DNA of 64,000 bases, from assembly GCF_016772275.1 (NCBI RefSeq), contig NZ_CP065425.1:796001-860000 (forward strand), in the 5' to 3' direction. The DNA comes from Heyndrickxia vini. Its GTDB lineage: Bacteria > Bacillota > Bacilli > Bacillales > Bacillaceae_C. Position 1 is the first letter of the stretch. Each line of letters starts with the position of its first letter. The position numbers and the translations under genes were made by a program. Under the pieces are notes generated by a model, which was not told the DNA's origin, made no database searches, and was given only the letters and a program-made list of their open reading frames with translations. Positions 1 to 8,605 of this stretch are shown here, piece after piece.

Positions 1-832
1 TAGCAAGGGTTGAAGATAGAGCGGTATTACAGATGCCAACATGAAATAGAATGGATCTGCTGCTTGGTTCTGCCATATTAAAGTGCCGCGCAATCCAATA
101 GCCGGCTATCATGGGAATCGATACTTGAAAAAAGACGGCGATAAAGATTAGCGGGAGCAACTCAATATGTTGGTGCAATGATGGTTGCGCTCCAGAAATA
201 ACGGATAACACGACAATAAATAACGCAATAGTAGAAAGAAATGACGTATAAGGTTGGACATGCTTCACCTTAGAGGACCACTTCCATTGCAAGAACAACC
301 CAACAAAAAGAGGGATGAACACGATATAAATAATATTTAAAAATAATGGCAAAAAGGCAATATCTATAAATTTTCCGGCAGAAACTTGGACAAGTGCTGG
401 CGTCAAAAGTGGTGAGATGATTGTATCCATCGTTGCCATCGTGATGCTTAATGCAACTTCGCCTCCAGCAATAAATGTATATAAATTAGCAGATGTTCCA
501 CTAGGAACGGTTCCGGCTAAAATAACTCCTGTTGCAATTTCTGGTTCAGCTCGAAAGAATAGAAAGGCAATCACGATTGTTACACTCACCGTAATGATCC
601 ATTTTAATGCGACCCCGATTAATGCATTTTTCGGCTTTTTCAATACAGACATCATACGATCAGTTGAAAGTGACATCCCCATTAAAAGAAAAATAGTCCC
701 TAATCCAATTCCCGTAAAGCTTCTAATCGAACGAAATGTATGTGGGAACATATATGCAATTATTGACAATAAAACAATCCAAATAGGCAAAAACTTCGAA
801 ATCATCCTCATACATAATTGAAAAATCTTCAT
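1..832 (-). CDS. Bile acid:sodium symporter (BASS) family transporter, 3' end cut by window edge
   Basis: The reading frame opens at an ATG (complement of 830-832) behind an AGGGGG ribosome site and runs without a stop to base 1, giving 277 codons. The protein is a string of hydrophobic segments with the family-typical stretch GTVPSGTSANLYTFIAGGE near residues 107-125, followed by ITMATMDTIISPLLTP, which resembles the sodium-site crossover region of BASS transporters (YocS/PanS-like). BASS proteins move organic acids with sodium. It is divergent from the IclR gene, with a SigA-type promoter between. The substrate is unknown; the nearby acid-catabolism genes suggest an organic acid, which is inference. 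Confidence 0.85.
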   Translation of the reverse strand, partial: MKIFQLCMRMISKFLPIWIVLLSIIAYMFPHTFRSIRSFTGIGLGTIFLLMGMSLSTDRMMSVLKKPKNALIGVALKWIITVSVTIVIAFLFFRAEPEIATGVILAGTVPSGTSANLYTFIAGGEVALSITMATMDTIISPLLTPALVQVSAGKFIDIAFLPLFLNIIYIVFIPLFVGLFLQWKWSSKVKHVQPYTSFLSTIALFIVVLSVISGAQPSLHQHIELLPLIFIAVFFQVSIPMIAGYWIARHFNMAEPSSRSILFHVGICNTALSSTLA

Positions 833-878
833 AGAATTACCCCCTTGCTGTTTCCTACCAACACACTAAATACTAAAA

Positions 879-907
879 ATTCTACTATTTATCTAACTGG
901 TAAACAA
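879..907 (-). promoter_or_regulatory. SigA-type promoter for the BASS transporter gene
   Basis: Read on the minus strand there is TTGTTT (complement of 902-907), a 17-base spacer and TAGAAT (complement of 879-884). It lies about 45 bases before the transporter start codon at 832. Confidence 0.5.
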
Positions 908-943
908 TATATTTATCCGAAAAATATAAAAATTAATAACATA

Positions 944-973
944 TTGACAATTTCGAAATGTCTAATCTATAAT
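944..973 (+). promoter_or_regulatory. SigA-type promoter for the IclR-TRAP operon
   Basis: A perfect TTGACA (944-949) and a perfect TATAAT (968-973) are separated by 18 bases. Transcription would begin near 980, just before the palindrome at 995-1013. Confidence 0.7.
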
Positions 974-994
974 AATCCCGTAAAATGTAACTAT

Positions 995-1013
995 GGTTCC
1001 GAATAGTGGAACC
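995..1013 (+). promoter_or_regulatory. Inverted repeat, probable IclR operator
   Basis: GGTTCC (995-1000) and GGAACC (1008-1013) form a perfect 6-base inverted repeat with a 7-base centre. The TTCC-N7-GGAA pattern fits the sites bound by IclR-family dimers. It lies directly after the predicted transcription start and over the first possible start codon of the IclR gene, so autorepression is the simplest reading; this is inference. Confidence 0.5.
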
Positions 1014-1797
1014 GGGTACGGGGGTGATTCCATTCGCGGAAGTTCTTAAAACAGTTGAGAAGGCATTCAAATTAGTAGAAATGCTTGCAGAAAAGCCAAT
1101 GACATTTACGGAAATGGTAAGCAAAGCAAAGAGCAACAAAGCAACGATTCATCGTTTTCTTTCCACCTTTGACCAGTTAGGTTACATCACAAAAGACCAT
1201 CAAGAGAAATATTACCTATCACAACAATGGTTCCAAATTGCCCAAAAGGCATCGGACAACTTAGACCTCAACAGTATTGCACGACCATATCTTCAATCCA
1301 TCGCAGAAAAAGTAAATGAAAGCACATTTTTGGCACAGTTTGTAGGGGACCAAGTTCTTTATGTGGAAAAAATGGAAAGTCAATCAGCTGCCCGCATTGT
1401 ATTGGGAGTTGGAAAACATGCTCCATTATACTGTGTCGCATCTGGAAAACTTTACCTGGCGCACCTAACCGAAAAACGACTAGATTTGTATTTTTCAAGA
1501 AACAAATTGGAAGCGCATACAGAAAATACATTAACAAACAAAGATCAACTAATGCTTGAATTAAAAAAGGTTCGGGCTAATGGCTATTCTGTTGACCGTG
1601 AAGAATGGGAGAAAGGATTAAAGGGGATCGCGTTTCCTATTTATAATGCCCGTAACGAATTGGCAGGTGCACTCTGTGTAGCTGGATTATCTTATCGATT
1701 TGATGATGAGGTAATGGAAAAAGCGATTATTCTTGGACAGCACGCAACAAAGGATCTTTCATTAAGACTCGGATTTATAAACAAGGGGGAATTGTAA
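1006..1797 (+). CDS. IclR family transcriptional regulator
   Basis: An N-terminal winged helix (about residues 12-75, with KTVEKAFKLVEMLAE and TIHRFLSTFDQLGYI) is followed by the IclR effector domain (about 85-255, including LYVEKMESQSA and the region around GLKGIAFPIYNA). Length, 263 residues, is normal. The start is unsure: GTG at 1006 has no ribosome site and overlaps the operator-like palindrome; an in-frame GTG at 1024 lies inside a GGGGGTG run. Both leave the DNA-binding domain intact. The stop is immediately followed by the ATG of the TRAP binding-protein gene, so the two are co-transcribed. It probably controls uptake and breakdown of an organic acid by the genes up to 8914. Confidence 0.88.
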   Translation: MEPGTGVIPFAEVLKTVEKAFKLVEMLAEKPMTFTEMVSKAKSNKATIHRFLSTFDQLGYITKDHQEKYYLSQQWFQIAQKASDNLDLNSIARPYLQSIAEKVNESTFLAQFVGDQVLYVEKMESQSAARIVLGVGKHAPLYCVASGKLYLAHLTEKRLDLYFSRNKLEAHTENTLTNKDQLMLELKKVRANGYSVDREEWEKGLKGIAFPIYNARNELAGALCVAGLSYRFDDEVMEKAIILGQHATKDLSLRLGFINKGEL

Positions 1798-2811
1798 ATG
1801 AAATGGAGAAAACTAGCACTAATCGTCGTGAGCGCTATTTTATTAGTTGCTTTGGCGGGATGCGGCAGCTCAAAAAGTGCCTCTGGCGGGAAAAAAAGCT
1901 ATAACTTAAAAATGTCAGTCACAGTCTCTGAATCTTCTACATGGTATAAGGCAGCTGAGAAATTCGCGAAGGAAGTGGAGGAGAAAACAGATGGAAGAAT
2001 CAAAACAAAGGTTTATCCAAATGAACAATTATCCGGTGGCGATTCTGCCAAAGGTGTAGAAATGCTTGTAAAAGGATCAACCGATTTCAGCTATCATTCA
2101 CCAATTATTTATTCTGTTCTCGACGCTCGTCTTGGCGTTGTCAGTGCCCCATTTCTATTTAAAGATTTAAATGAAGTTGATCAAAAAATGAATGGAAAAG
2201 GTGGAGAAGAGTTAAAGAAAATCCTCTCAGAAAAAGGCATCGAAACATTAGGCTTTGGCGAAAACGGCTTTCGACAAGTAACTAACAGTGTTCATCCAAT
2301 TAAAACTCCGACAGATTTGAAAGGATTAAAAATCCGTATTCCAGGAATCAAAATGTATACCGATTTATGGAGAGGCTATGGAGCGGATCCAACGGCAATG
2401 ACATTTTCTGAAGTATTTACCGCATTACAACAAAATACAATCGATGGTCAAGAAAACCCAATTGATGTTATTTACTCTTCAAAACTAAATGAAGTCCAAA
2501 AATACATTTCAATGTGGAATTATTCCTATGACCCGTTAATTTTCGGTATGAACAAGAAGAAATTCGACAGTATGAGTCCTGACGATCAAAAGATTATTAA
2601 AGAAGCTGCTAAAAATGCGAATGAATATCAAATTAAATTAGCACGTGAACAAGAAGAAAAGCAGATTCAAGAACTAAAAGATTCTGGAATGGAATTCTAT
2701 TATCCGACAGATGCAGAAATTGAACAATTTAAAAAGGCATCAGAAAATATTTATAAAACGTACGAAAAAGATTGGGGAGCTGACTTGTTGAAAGCCTTTC
2801 AAGAGAGCTAA
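1798..2811 (+). CDS. TRAP transporter solute-binding lipoprotein (DctP family)
   Basis: Residues 1-21 are a lipoprotein signal ending in the lipobox LAGC, so the mature protein would be lipid-anchored outside the membrane. The body has DctP-family signatures: GVEMLVKGSTDF, the arginine stretch GLKIRIPG near 175-182, and FTALQQNTIDGQENP near 203-217, which contacts the bound carboxylate. It captures an organic acid and passes it to the DctQ-DctM membrane pair encoded next. The gene starts directly after the IclR stop codon, behind GGGGGAA, and lies 14 bases ahead of dctQ. Ligand specificity cannot be read from the sequence. Confidence 0.92.
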   Translation: MKWRKLALIVVSAILLVALAGCGSSKSASGGKKSYNLKMSVTVSESSTWYKAAEKFAKEVEEKTDGRIKTKVYPNEQLSGGDSAKGVEMLVKGSTDFSYHSPIIYSVLDARLGVVSAPFLFKDLNEVDQKMNGKGGEELKKILSEKGIETLGFGENGFRQVTNSVHPIKTPTDLKGLKIRIPGIKMYTDLWRGYGADPTAMTFSEVFTALQQNTIDGQENPIDVIYSSKLNEVQKYISMWNYSYDPLIFGMNKKKFDSMSPDDQKIIKEAAKNANEYQIKLAREQEEKQIQELKDSGMEFYYPTDAEIEQFKKASENIYKTYEKDWGADLLKAFQES

Positions 2812-2825
2812 GAGGGGGAACGTTC

Positions 2826-3314
2826 ATGTCTAAGATGATTGCCTATATAGAAAATACTGTCTTAGCAGTTTCATTAGGAGTAATGAGTCTAGTTGCATTT
2901 GCCAATATCGTTTCACGCTATTTATTCCATTACTCTATTTCATTTACAGAAGAGGTGACGATTAACCTTTTTGTCCTTGTCACTTTTTTAGGTGCTGCGG
3001 CAGGAATCAGAAACAATGCGCATCTCGGTTTCTCGATGTTGTTTGATAAGTTAACCGGTGTACCAAAAAAAGTGCTGATTGTTTTTAGCAGTACACTTAT
3101 TTCCGTCATCTTTCTCATATTTGTGTACTTTGGTTACGACATGGTCAGCTTTCAAGTAGAATCCAACCAAATGACACCCGCACTTGGCTGGCATCAATGG
3201 ATTTTCACCCTGGGATTCCCAATTGGTTGCCTATTTGGATTATATCGAGCGATTGAAGCGGGCTTCATTGAATGGAAAGAAGCAAAAGCGAGCGAAAGTG
3301 GGGTTAAGGCATGA
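2826..3314 (+). CDS. TRAP transporter small permease (DctQ family)
   Basis: A 162-residue protein with four predicted membrane helices (about 12-33, 45-65, 85-108, 123-145), the usual DctQ plan. The motif FTEEVTINLFVLVTFLGAA in helix 2 is family-typical. It starts at ATG 2826 behind GAGGGGGAA and overlaps dctM by four bases (ATGA), which suggests translational coupling. DctQ is the structural partner of the large permease and has no transport path of its own. Confidence 0.92.
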   Translation: MSKMIAYIENTVLAVSLGVMSLVAFANIVSRYLFHYSISFTEEVTINLFVLVTFLGAAAGIRNNAHLGFSMLFDKLTGVPKKVLIVFSSTLISVIFLIFVYFGYDMVSFQVESNQMTPALGWHQWIFTLGFPIGCLFGLYRAIEAGFIEWKEAKASESGVKA

Positions 3315-4648
3315 CAACACTTTTACTGTTTGGGATCTTTGCAATACTCGTTATCATTCGAATTCCAATCGCCATCTCCTTGGCGGTCTCCTCCATTGTT
3401 GTCCTTTTAATGAGTGGGGGAATTGATAATCTTGCACTTGTACCGGATGTGTTATATTCAAGTGTCGCGAAATTCACACTCCTGGCGATTCCATTCTTTG
3501 TCCTGGCTGGGGTCATCATGGATTACGCCGGTATTTCGAAGCGTTTGATTCATTTTGCTGATGTATGTGTGGGTCATCTTAAAGGCGGTATGATTTTTGT
3601 AACCGTTATTACAGCCATCTTCTTTGCTGCAATATCAGGGTCTGGACCAGCTACAGTTGCAGCAATCGGAAGTATTCTTATTCCGGCACTTGTGAAAAAC
3701 GGAATGAAAAGAGAATCAGCAAGTGCGTTGTTAGCAAGTTCGGGTTCAATTGGGATTGTTATTCCACCAAGTATTGCTTTCATCGTTTTCGCTGTTGTTG
3801 CGGGTGATCAGATCAGTATTTCAATTGGACGGTTATTTGTAGCTGGAATAATTCCGGGATTATTAATGGGAATCGGTTTTATTATTTCGGCGCTTTATGT
3901 GAAAAATAGGGGATTGGCTAAGCAGTCGATTGGCAATGAAGAGATTGCGGCTACTTTAGAAAAAAGAGAAAGAGCATCCGGAAAGGAAGTTTTTAAAGCT
4001 TTTCGCAGTGCGATTTGGGGACTCTTAATACCTGTCATTATTCTTGGCGGTATTTACGGAGGAATATTTACGCCAACAGAAGCAGCTGTTGTAGCAGTCT
4101 TTTACGGGTTTATCGTCGGAATCTTTATCTATCGTGAATTGAGAATAAAAGATATTTTTAAGATTCTGTACGATGCATCAATCCAAACAGCGGTTATCAC
4201 ATTTATTGTCAGTGCTGCATCTTTATTCGCGTATATCATTACAACTGAGCAGATCGCCCAAACCATGTCGGATTCGTTATTAGGTCTTTCATCTAGTCCA
4301 ATTGTCTCGTTATTAATTATCAATATTATTTTGTTAATTGCGGGAGCATTCATCGATGCGATTTCTGCATTCTATATTTTTGTCCCGATTTTAATTCCAG
4401 TAATTATTCACTTTAATATTGATCCAACTGTGTTTGGTGTTTTCATGACGGTAAACCTGGCAATTGGATTATTTACTCCGCCAGTCGGGTTGAATTTATA
4501 CGTTGCTAGCGGAATTGGAAATGTAAAGATTCATAAAATCTCAAAGGCGATCGTTCCGTTTTTAATATCGGCAGTCATTGTATTGTTATTAATCACATAT
4601 ATTCCAGCACTATCAACATTTTTGCCTAATTTAATGGGGATCAAATAA
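3311..4648 (+). CDS. TRAP transporter large permease (DctM family)
   Basis: A 445-residue protein with about 12 membrane helices and DctM signatures: FAAISGSGPATVAAIGSI near 95-112, SGSIGIVIPPSIAFIVF near 139-155, FTPTEAAVVAVFYG near 255-268, and a second half-repeat ending in FTPPVGLNLYVASGIG. It carries substrate with sodium or protons in the inner membrane. It overlaps dctQ and is followed by a hairpin (4654-4679) before the dehydrogenase gene. Confidence 0.94.
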   Translation: MTTLLLFGIFAILVIIRIPIAISLAVSSIVVLLMSGGIDNLALVPDVLYSSVAKFTLLAIPFFVLAGVIMDYAGISKRLIHFADVCVGHLKGGMIFVTVITAIFFAAISGSGPATVAAIGSILIPALVKNGMKRESASALLASSGSIGIVIPPSIAFIVFAVVAGDQISISIGRLFVAGIIPGLLMGIGFIISALYVKNRGLAKQSIGNEEIAATLEKRERASGKEVFKAFRSAIWGLLIPVIILGGIYGGIFTPTEAAVVAVFYGFIVGIFIYRELRIKDIFKILYDASIQTAVITFIVSAASLFAYIITTEQIAQTMSDSLLGLSSSPIVSLLIINIILLIAGAFIDAISAFYIFVPILIPVIIHFNIDPTVFGVFMTVNLAIGLFTPPVGLNLYVASGIGNVKIHKISKAIVPFLISAVIVLLLITYIPALSTFLPNLMGIK

Positions 4649-4653
4649 TTATC

Positions 4654-4679
4654 GGCCCCTTTTCAAAGTGAAAAGGGCC
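4654..4679 (+). terminator. Intergenic hairpin after the TRAP genes, without a U tract
   Basis: GGCCCCTTTTC (4654-4664) pairs with GAAAAGGGCC (4670-4679), with one bulged C and a 5-base loop. The bases after it are AACTAAATTT, so it is at best a weak terminator; it may protect the upstream mRNA or partly insulate the metabolic genes downstream. Confidence 0.45.
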
Positions 4680-4705
4680 AACTAAATTTAAAGGAGTTGT
4701 TTTTA

Positions 4706-5476
4706 ATGGGAAAACTTGAAGGTCATGTTGCGATAATTACAGGAGCATCAGGAGGTATTGGCGGTGGATGTGCGTATAGACTTGCCCAAGAAGGAGCCAA
4801 TATTGTGATCGTAGATTTAATCGATGCAAGTGAAATGGTAGCTAAAATTGTAAGCGATTTCCCGGAAAGCAAAGTTCGAACCCATCAAATTGACATCCGT
4901 AATAATGACGAAATTCAATCAGTTGTTGATCAAACGGTTGAGGAGTTTGGAAAAATCGATATTTTAATTAATAATGCAGGAACATGCGGACGTGTTGATA
5001 TTGAAGAAATGACAGAAGAAATTTGGGATCGCGATCTAAACACGAATTTAAAAGCTACTTTTTTCTTTACGCAAAAGGTCCTTTATCCACATATGGTTTC
5101 TCGAGGGTATGGACGAATTGTCAATATTAGCTCGATTTCAGGATTGAATGGCGGGCATATATCAGGATTTGATGCAAATAGTTGGAAGGGGAGATCCGGC
5201 CCTGCCTATGCCGCAAGTAAAGGCGGGGTAATCGCTTTAACAAAATGGGTAGCGAAGGAACTAGGTTCTAAAGGTATTACTTGTAATAGTGTGGCACCTG
5301 GTGCGGTTGAATCAAGAATTACAAGTGGGATGGCCTATAATCTGGATAATCAAGTCGTGAAGCGAATGGGGCAGCCGGAAGATATTGCAGAAGCAGTTTG
5401 CTATTTTAGTACTCCGGAATCTAGCTATACGACTGGGCAAATACTTCGCGTATGTGGCGGTGCAGTATTGGCATAA
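4706..5476 (+). CDS. SDR family NAD(P)-dependent oxidoreductase
   Basis: A 256-residue Rossmann-fold dehydrogenase with the cofactor motif TGASGGIGGG (residues 12-21), NNAG near 90, the catalytic Ser in NISSISG and Tyr-Lys in YAASK. The acidic residue VDLIDA after strand 2 favours NAD. ATG 4706 is chosen because AAGGAG lies 9 bases ahead; an upstream in-frame TTG at 4697 has no such site. The Ser-Tyr spacing is about a dozen residues longer than usual because of an insertion (GGHISGFDANSWKGR). In this operon it may oxidise a 3-hydroxyacyl-CoA or a substrate alcohol; the substrate is unknown. Confidence 0.88.
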   Translation: MGKLEGHVAIITGASGGIGGGCAYRLAQEGANIVIVDLIDASEMVAKIVSDFPESKVRTHQIDIRNNDEIQSVVDQTVEEFGKIDILINNAGTCGRVDIEEMTEEIWDRDLNTNLKATFFFTQKVLYPHMVSRGYGRIVNISSISGLNGGHISGFDANSWKGRSGPAYAASKGGVIALTKWVAKELGSKGITCNSVAPGAVESRITSGMAYNLDNQVVKRMGQPEDIAEAVCYFSTPESSYTTGQILRVCGGAVLA

Positions 5477-5511
5477 GTGGACGAATGTGTAAACAAAAGG
5501 GGGAAGAGAGC

Positions 5512-5985
5512 ATGAGGCAATCACATTCTCAATATAATGAAGCAAAAGGTATTTTACTAGGAAGTCTTGCGAAGGACGATGATTTGCTATTAGGTATTTT
5601 AAGGCAATGCGAAAAAAACAATATCCGTGCGGGAGCCTTTCAGTGTATCGGCTCCTTGAAATCAGTGAATTATTGTATATTAGAAAAAGTGAACGGGGAA
5701 TACACCTATACAACACCGATTAAGGAAAGTAAAACGGTAGAGCTTCTTAGTGGAAATGGCTTTATCGGTGTGAAAGAGGATGGCAGTCCAGACATACATT
5801 TTCATGGAATCTTTATCGATGAGCAGGGTAAAATTGCCGGTGGTCACTTTCTTGAAGGCGGGAACTCGGTTGCTGTTACTGTTGAGTTTTCTGTTACTGC
5901 CTCTTCTGATGCAGTAGCAATTCGAGAGCCGATTCCAGGTACAGAATTTCGGGTTTTTAATTTTTATAAAGAGGGGGAAAAGTAG
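5512..5985 (+). CDS. PPC/DUF296 domain protein
   Basis: A 157-residue single-domain protein. The stretch HFHGIFIDEQGKIAGGHF near residues 97-114, with its histidines and GGH, is the signature of the PPC (plant and prokaryote conserved, DUF296) domain. In plants this domain is fused to AT-hooks; the free-standing bacterial forms are small oligomers of unclear function. The start at ATG 5512 follows GGGGGAAGAGAG; an extended frame back to 5452 has no ribosome site and overlaps the SDR gene. The next gene begins directly after its stop. Its place between a dehydrogenase and an acyl-CoA synthetase suggests a regulatory or ligand-sensing role, which is a guess. Confidence 0.75.
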   Translation: MRQSHSQYNEAKGILLGSLAKDDDLLLGILRQCEKNNIRAGAFQCIGSLKSVNYCILEKVNGEYTYTTPIKESKTVELLSGNGFIGVKEDGSPDIHFHGIFIDEQGKIAGGHFLEGGNSVAVTVEFSVTASSDAVAIREPIPGTEFRVFNFYKEGEK

Positions 5986-7467
5986 ATGGAAACAATCGCA
6001 TCTTATGCAAAGAAAGCTTTTCTTACTTTTAAAAATAAACCGGCTGTTAAATATAAAGATATTATCCATACGTATGGAGAATTAGAAAGCAGGACATATA
6101 AAATTGTCTCATTTCTCCAAGGAAAAGGGGTTAAAAAAGGTGATCGGATAGCGATTTTAATGTCTAACCGATCTGAACATATTGAACTTGATTTGGCCTG
6201 TGCCTTTGGAGGATTTATCAAAGTTCCATTAAATTATAGACTACACCCTTCAGAACATGAATATATGATTGAGCAATCAGGTGCGATGATTCTTATCGGA
6301 GAAGAGGAATTACTCAATTGTATTTCGTTACATATCCCGAAAATAACGGTTGGCGACATGTATGAAACACTGATAAAAGAGTCGGTTCAGTCCTATCAAG
6401 AGGTAGATATTCAAGAAGATGATTATTTTGCCATTATGTACACATCCGGTACAACAGGCAAACCTAAAGGCGTCACATTATCACACCGCAATATCGTCTC
6501 AGGTGCATTGTCATTATCGTTAGCTTGTGAGATTAGCTGGAATGATGTAATTGGTCATGTTGCACCATTAACACATGGAAGTAATTTTCTCTCCCATGCT
6601 GCCTGGTTATTTGGGTTAACCCAAGTCATTTTCGATAAATTCGATCCGGAAGACTTTTTAGATGATATTTATAAGGAAAAAGTGAGCGTAATCTTTCTCG
6701 TACCAACAATTGTAAATTTACTCGTTCAAGGAAAAAACTTTGATCCGAAAAAGCTAGAGCATGTAAAAAGCATTAATATGGCCGGTTCTCCAATTGCCGC
6801 AAGTAAATTAAGCCTCGCATTGGATCAAGTTGGGGAGAAATTTGTCGAAACGTATGGTCAGGTGGAAGCTCCGATGGCGATTACAATTATGCCGCGGAAG
6901 GAACTAGGGACTCATCTTGAATCATGTGGAATGACCGGGCCGTTTGTTGAAATGAAAGTAGTGGATGAGAATGGCAATGAAGTGAAGCAAGGTGCTGTAG
7001 GAGAAGTCATTTGCAAAGGTCCATTAGTCATGCAAGGTTATTGGAATAATCCCGAAGCAACGAAGGAAACACTTCAAGATGGCTGGCTTTACACAGGTGA
7101 TTTAGGATGGATAGACGACCGTGGATTCTTGCATCTTGTTGATCGGAAAAAGGAAGTAATTATTTCCGGTGGATTAAATATATATCCGAGGGAAATTGAA
7201 GAGGTGCTAAATAAACATACCTCTGTTAAGGAAACCTGTGTAATTGGACTTCCCGATGAAAAATGGGGTGAGATGGTTTCGGCATTTATTGTATTAAGGG
7301 AAGGACATACAGCGACAGAAGAGGAAATGCTGGAGCTGTGTAAACAACATTTGGGCAGCTTTAAGAAGCCGAAGCTCATTCAATTCATTGATGAATTACC
7401 AAAAAGCTCCTATGGGAAAATTTTAAAAAAGGAAATGAAAAAAATATATGGAGGTGTTCATAGTTGA
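5986..7467 (+). CDS. AMP-forming acyl-CoA synthetase
   Basis: A 493-residue ANL-superfamily ligase. The P-loop motif YTSGTTGKPKGV lies near residues 151-162, the A5-type motif YGQVEAP near 286-292, the hinge region GDLGWIDDRGFLHLVDRKKE near 367-386, the A8 loop GGLNIYPREIEEVL and the C-terminal catalytic lysine in SSYGKILKKE. It activates a carboxylic acid with ATP and CoA. The gene starts immediately after the DUF296 stop codon and overlaps the thiolase by four bases, so the three are one translation unit. The aliphatic or aromatic nature of the acid cannot be told from sequence alone. Confidence 0.92.
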   Translation: METIASYAKKAFLTFKNKPAVKYKDIIHTYGELESRTYKIVSFLQGKGVKKGDRIAILMSNRSEHIELDLACAFGGFIKVPLNYRLHPSEHEYMIEQSGAMILIGEEELLNCISLHIPKITVGDMYETLIKESVQSYQEVDIQEDDYFAIMYTSGTTGKPKGVTLSHRNIVSGALSLSLACEISWNDVIGHVAPLTHGSNFLSHAAWLFGLTQVIFDKFDPEDFLDDIYKEKVSVIFLVPTIVNLLVQGKNFDPKKLEHVKSINMAGSPIAASKLSLALDQVGEKFVETYGQVEAPMAITIMPRKELGTHLESCGMTGPFVEMKVVDENGNEVKQGAVGEVICKGPLVMQGYWNNPEATKETLQDGWLYTGDLGWIDDRGFLHLVDRKKEVIISGGLNIYPREIEEVLNKHTSVKETCVIGLPDEKWGEMVSAFIVLREGHTATEEEMLELCKQHLGSFKKPKLIQFIDELPKSSYGKILKKEMKKIYGGVHS

Positions 7468-8600
7468 AACAGGTCACTGTTATCGGAACAGGAATGACGA
7501 AATTTGGAACACTAGCCGATAAATCTCTTAAACAATTACTGCTGGAAGCTAGTTTTCAAGCATTAAAAGAAGCGAGTTTTCCAAAAATAGATGCCGTTTT
7601 TATCGGGAATTTTATGTCTGGGGCCCTTGCTAATCAAGAGATATTAGGTTCATTAATTGCTCATGACTTAGGTCTTGGACCGATTCCCACGGTAAAAATG
7701 GAAGGTGCTTGTGCAAGCGGCGGGATTGCTTTTCGACATGCCTGTGAAATGATTGAAGCGGGTATTTATGATACGGTCCTAGTAGCAGGCGGAGAAAAAA
7801 TGAAACATGCCCAATCCGATGTCGTTATGCAAGCCATTAATGCAGCAATGGATACGGATAGCAATGAGAAAAAAGCAGGATTATCGTTCCCTGGATTTTT
7901 TGGTATCCTTGCTAACCGTTATTTTTATGAAACAGATGCTTCGAAAAAGCATCTGGCAATGGTTGCACTGAAAAATCGCGAATATGCTAGAAATAATCCA
8001 AATGCACAATACCGTGATCCTGCTACTTTAGAAGAAATTATGAATGCACGGATGATTACAGAACCGTTAGGATTATTTGATTGCTCACCGATAACAGATG
8101 GAGCAGCTGCTATTGTAGTTACCCGAGGGGACAAGGGGATTAGGGTTATCGCTTCTTCTCAAGCATCTGGCCCAACACAAGCCCAAGAGGTGGAGGATTT
8201 ATTAACGATTAGTGCGATCAAACAATCCGGTTCGATGGCTTATGAACAAGCAGGTTTCGGACCGGAGGATATTGATGTCATCGAACTTCACGATTGTTTT
8301 TCAATGACGGAAATATTGGCGATTGAAGCATTAGGGTTAGCTGAACGTGGGGAAGGATGGAAACTGATTGAAGAAGGACAAACGAAACATGGCGGAAAGG
8401 TCCCTGTTAACACAAGTGGCGGATTGCTTTCACGAGGCCATCCAATCGGTGCAACAGGCTTAGCACAAATCTATCAAGTTGTTCAACAATTAAGAGGGAC
8501 CGCTTGTAACCAAGTGGATGGAGCGAGAATCGCCCTTGCCCAAAATTTAGGTGGAACAGGATCGTACTCTACTGTCCACATTTTTACAAATGGGAGGTAA
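7464..8600 (+). CDS. Thiolase family protein (SCP2-type) with catalytic Cys and His
   Basis: A 378-residue thiolase fold that keeps the active-site Cys83 in GACASGG, the ELHDCFS motif near 275, and His326 in SRGHPIGATG. The C-terminal Cys of classic thiolases is not there (GGTGSYS), as in the SCP2-thiolase group. It should therefore cleave or form a 3-ketoacyl-CoA. A TTG start at 7464 sits 7 bases after GGAGGTG and overlaps the ligase stop. The next gene encodes a DUF35 protein, a usual partner of SCP2-type thiolases. This paralogue contrasts with the one at 18594, which has lost the Cys and His. Confidence 0.9.
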   Translation: MKQVTVIGTGMTKFGTLADKSLKQLLLEASFQALKEASFPKIDAVFIGNFMSGALANQEILGSLIAHDLGLGPIPTVKMEGACASGGIAFRHACEMIEAGIYDTVLVAGGEKMKHAQSDVVMQAINAAMDTDSNEKKAGLSFPGFFGILANRYFYETDASKKHLAMVALKNREYARNNPNAQYRDPATLEEIMNARMITEPLGLFDCSPITDGAAAIVVTRGDKGIRVIASSQASGPTQAQEVEDLLTISAIKQSGSMAYEQAGFGPEDIDVIELHDCFSMTEILAIEALGLAERGEGWKLIEEGQTKHGGKVPVNTSGGLLSRGHPIGATGLAQIYQVVQQLRGTACNQVDGARIALAQNLGGTGSYSTVHIFTNGR

Positions 8601-8605
8601 GAGAA

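Noticed and set aside
417-821. Plus-strand open frame of 134 codons
   Set aside because: It is antisense to the BASS transporter, whose frame has an intact family match, a ribosome site and a promoter.
818-1006. 62-codon open frame between the BASS and IclR genes
   Set aside because: It spans the divergent promoters and operator and has no ribosome site or family match.
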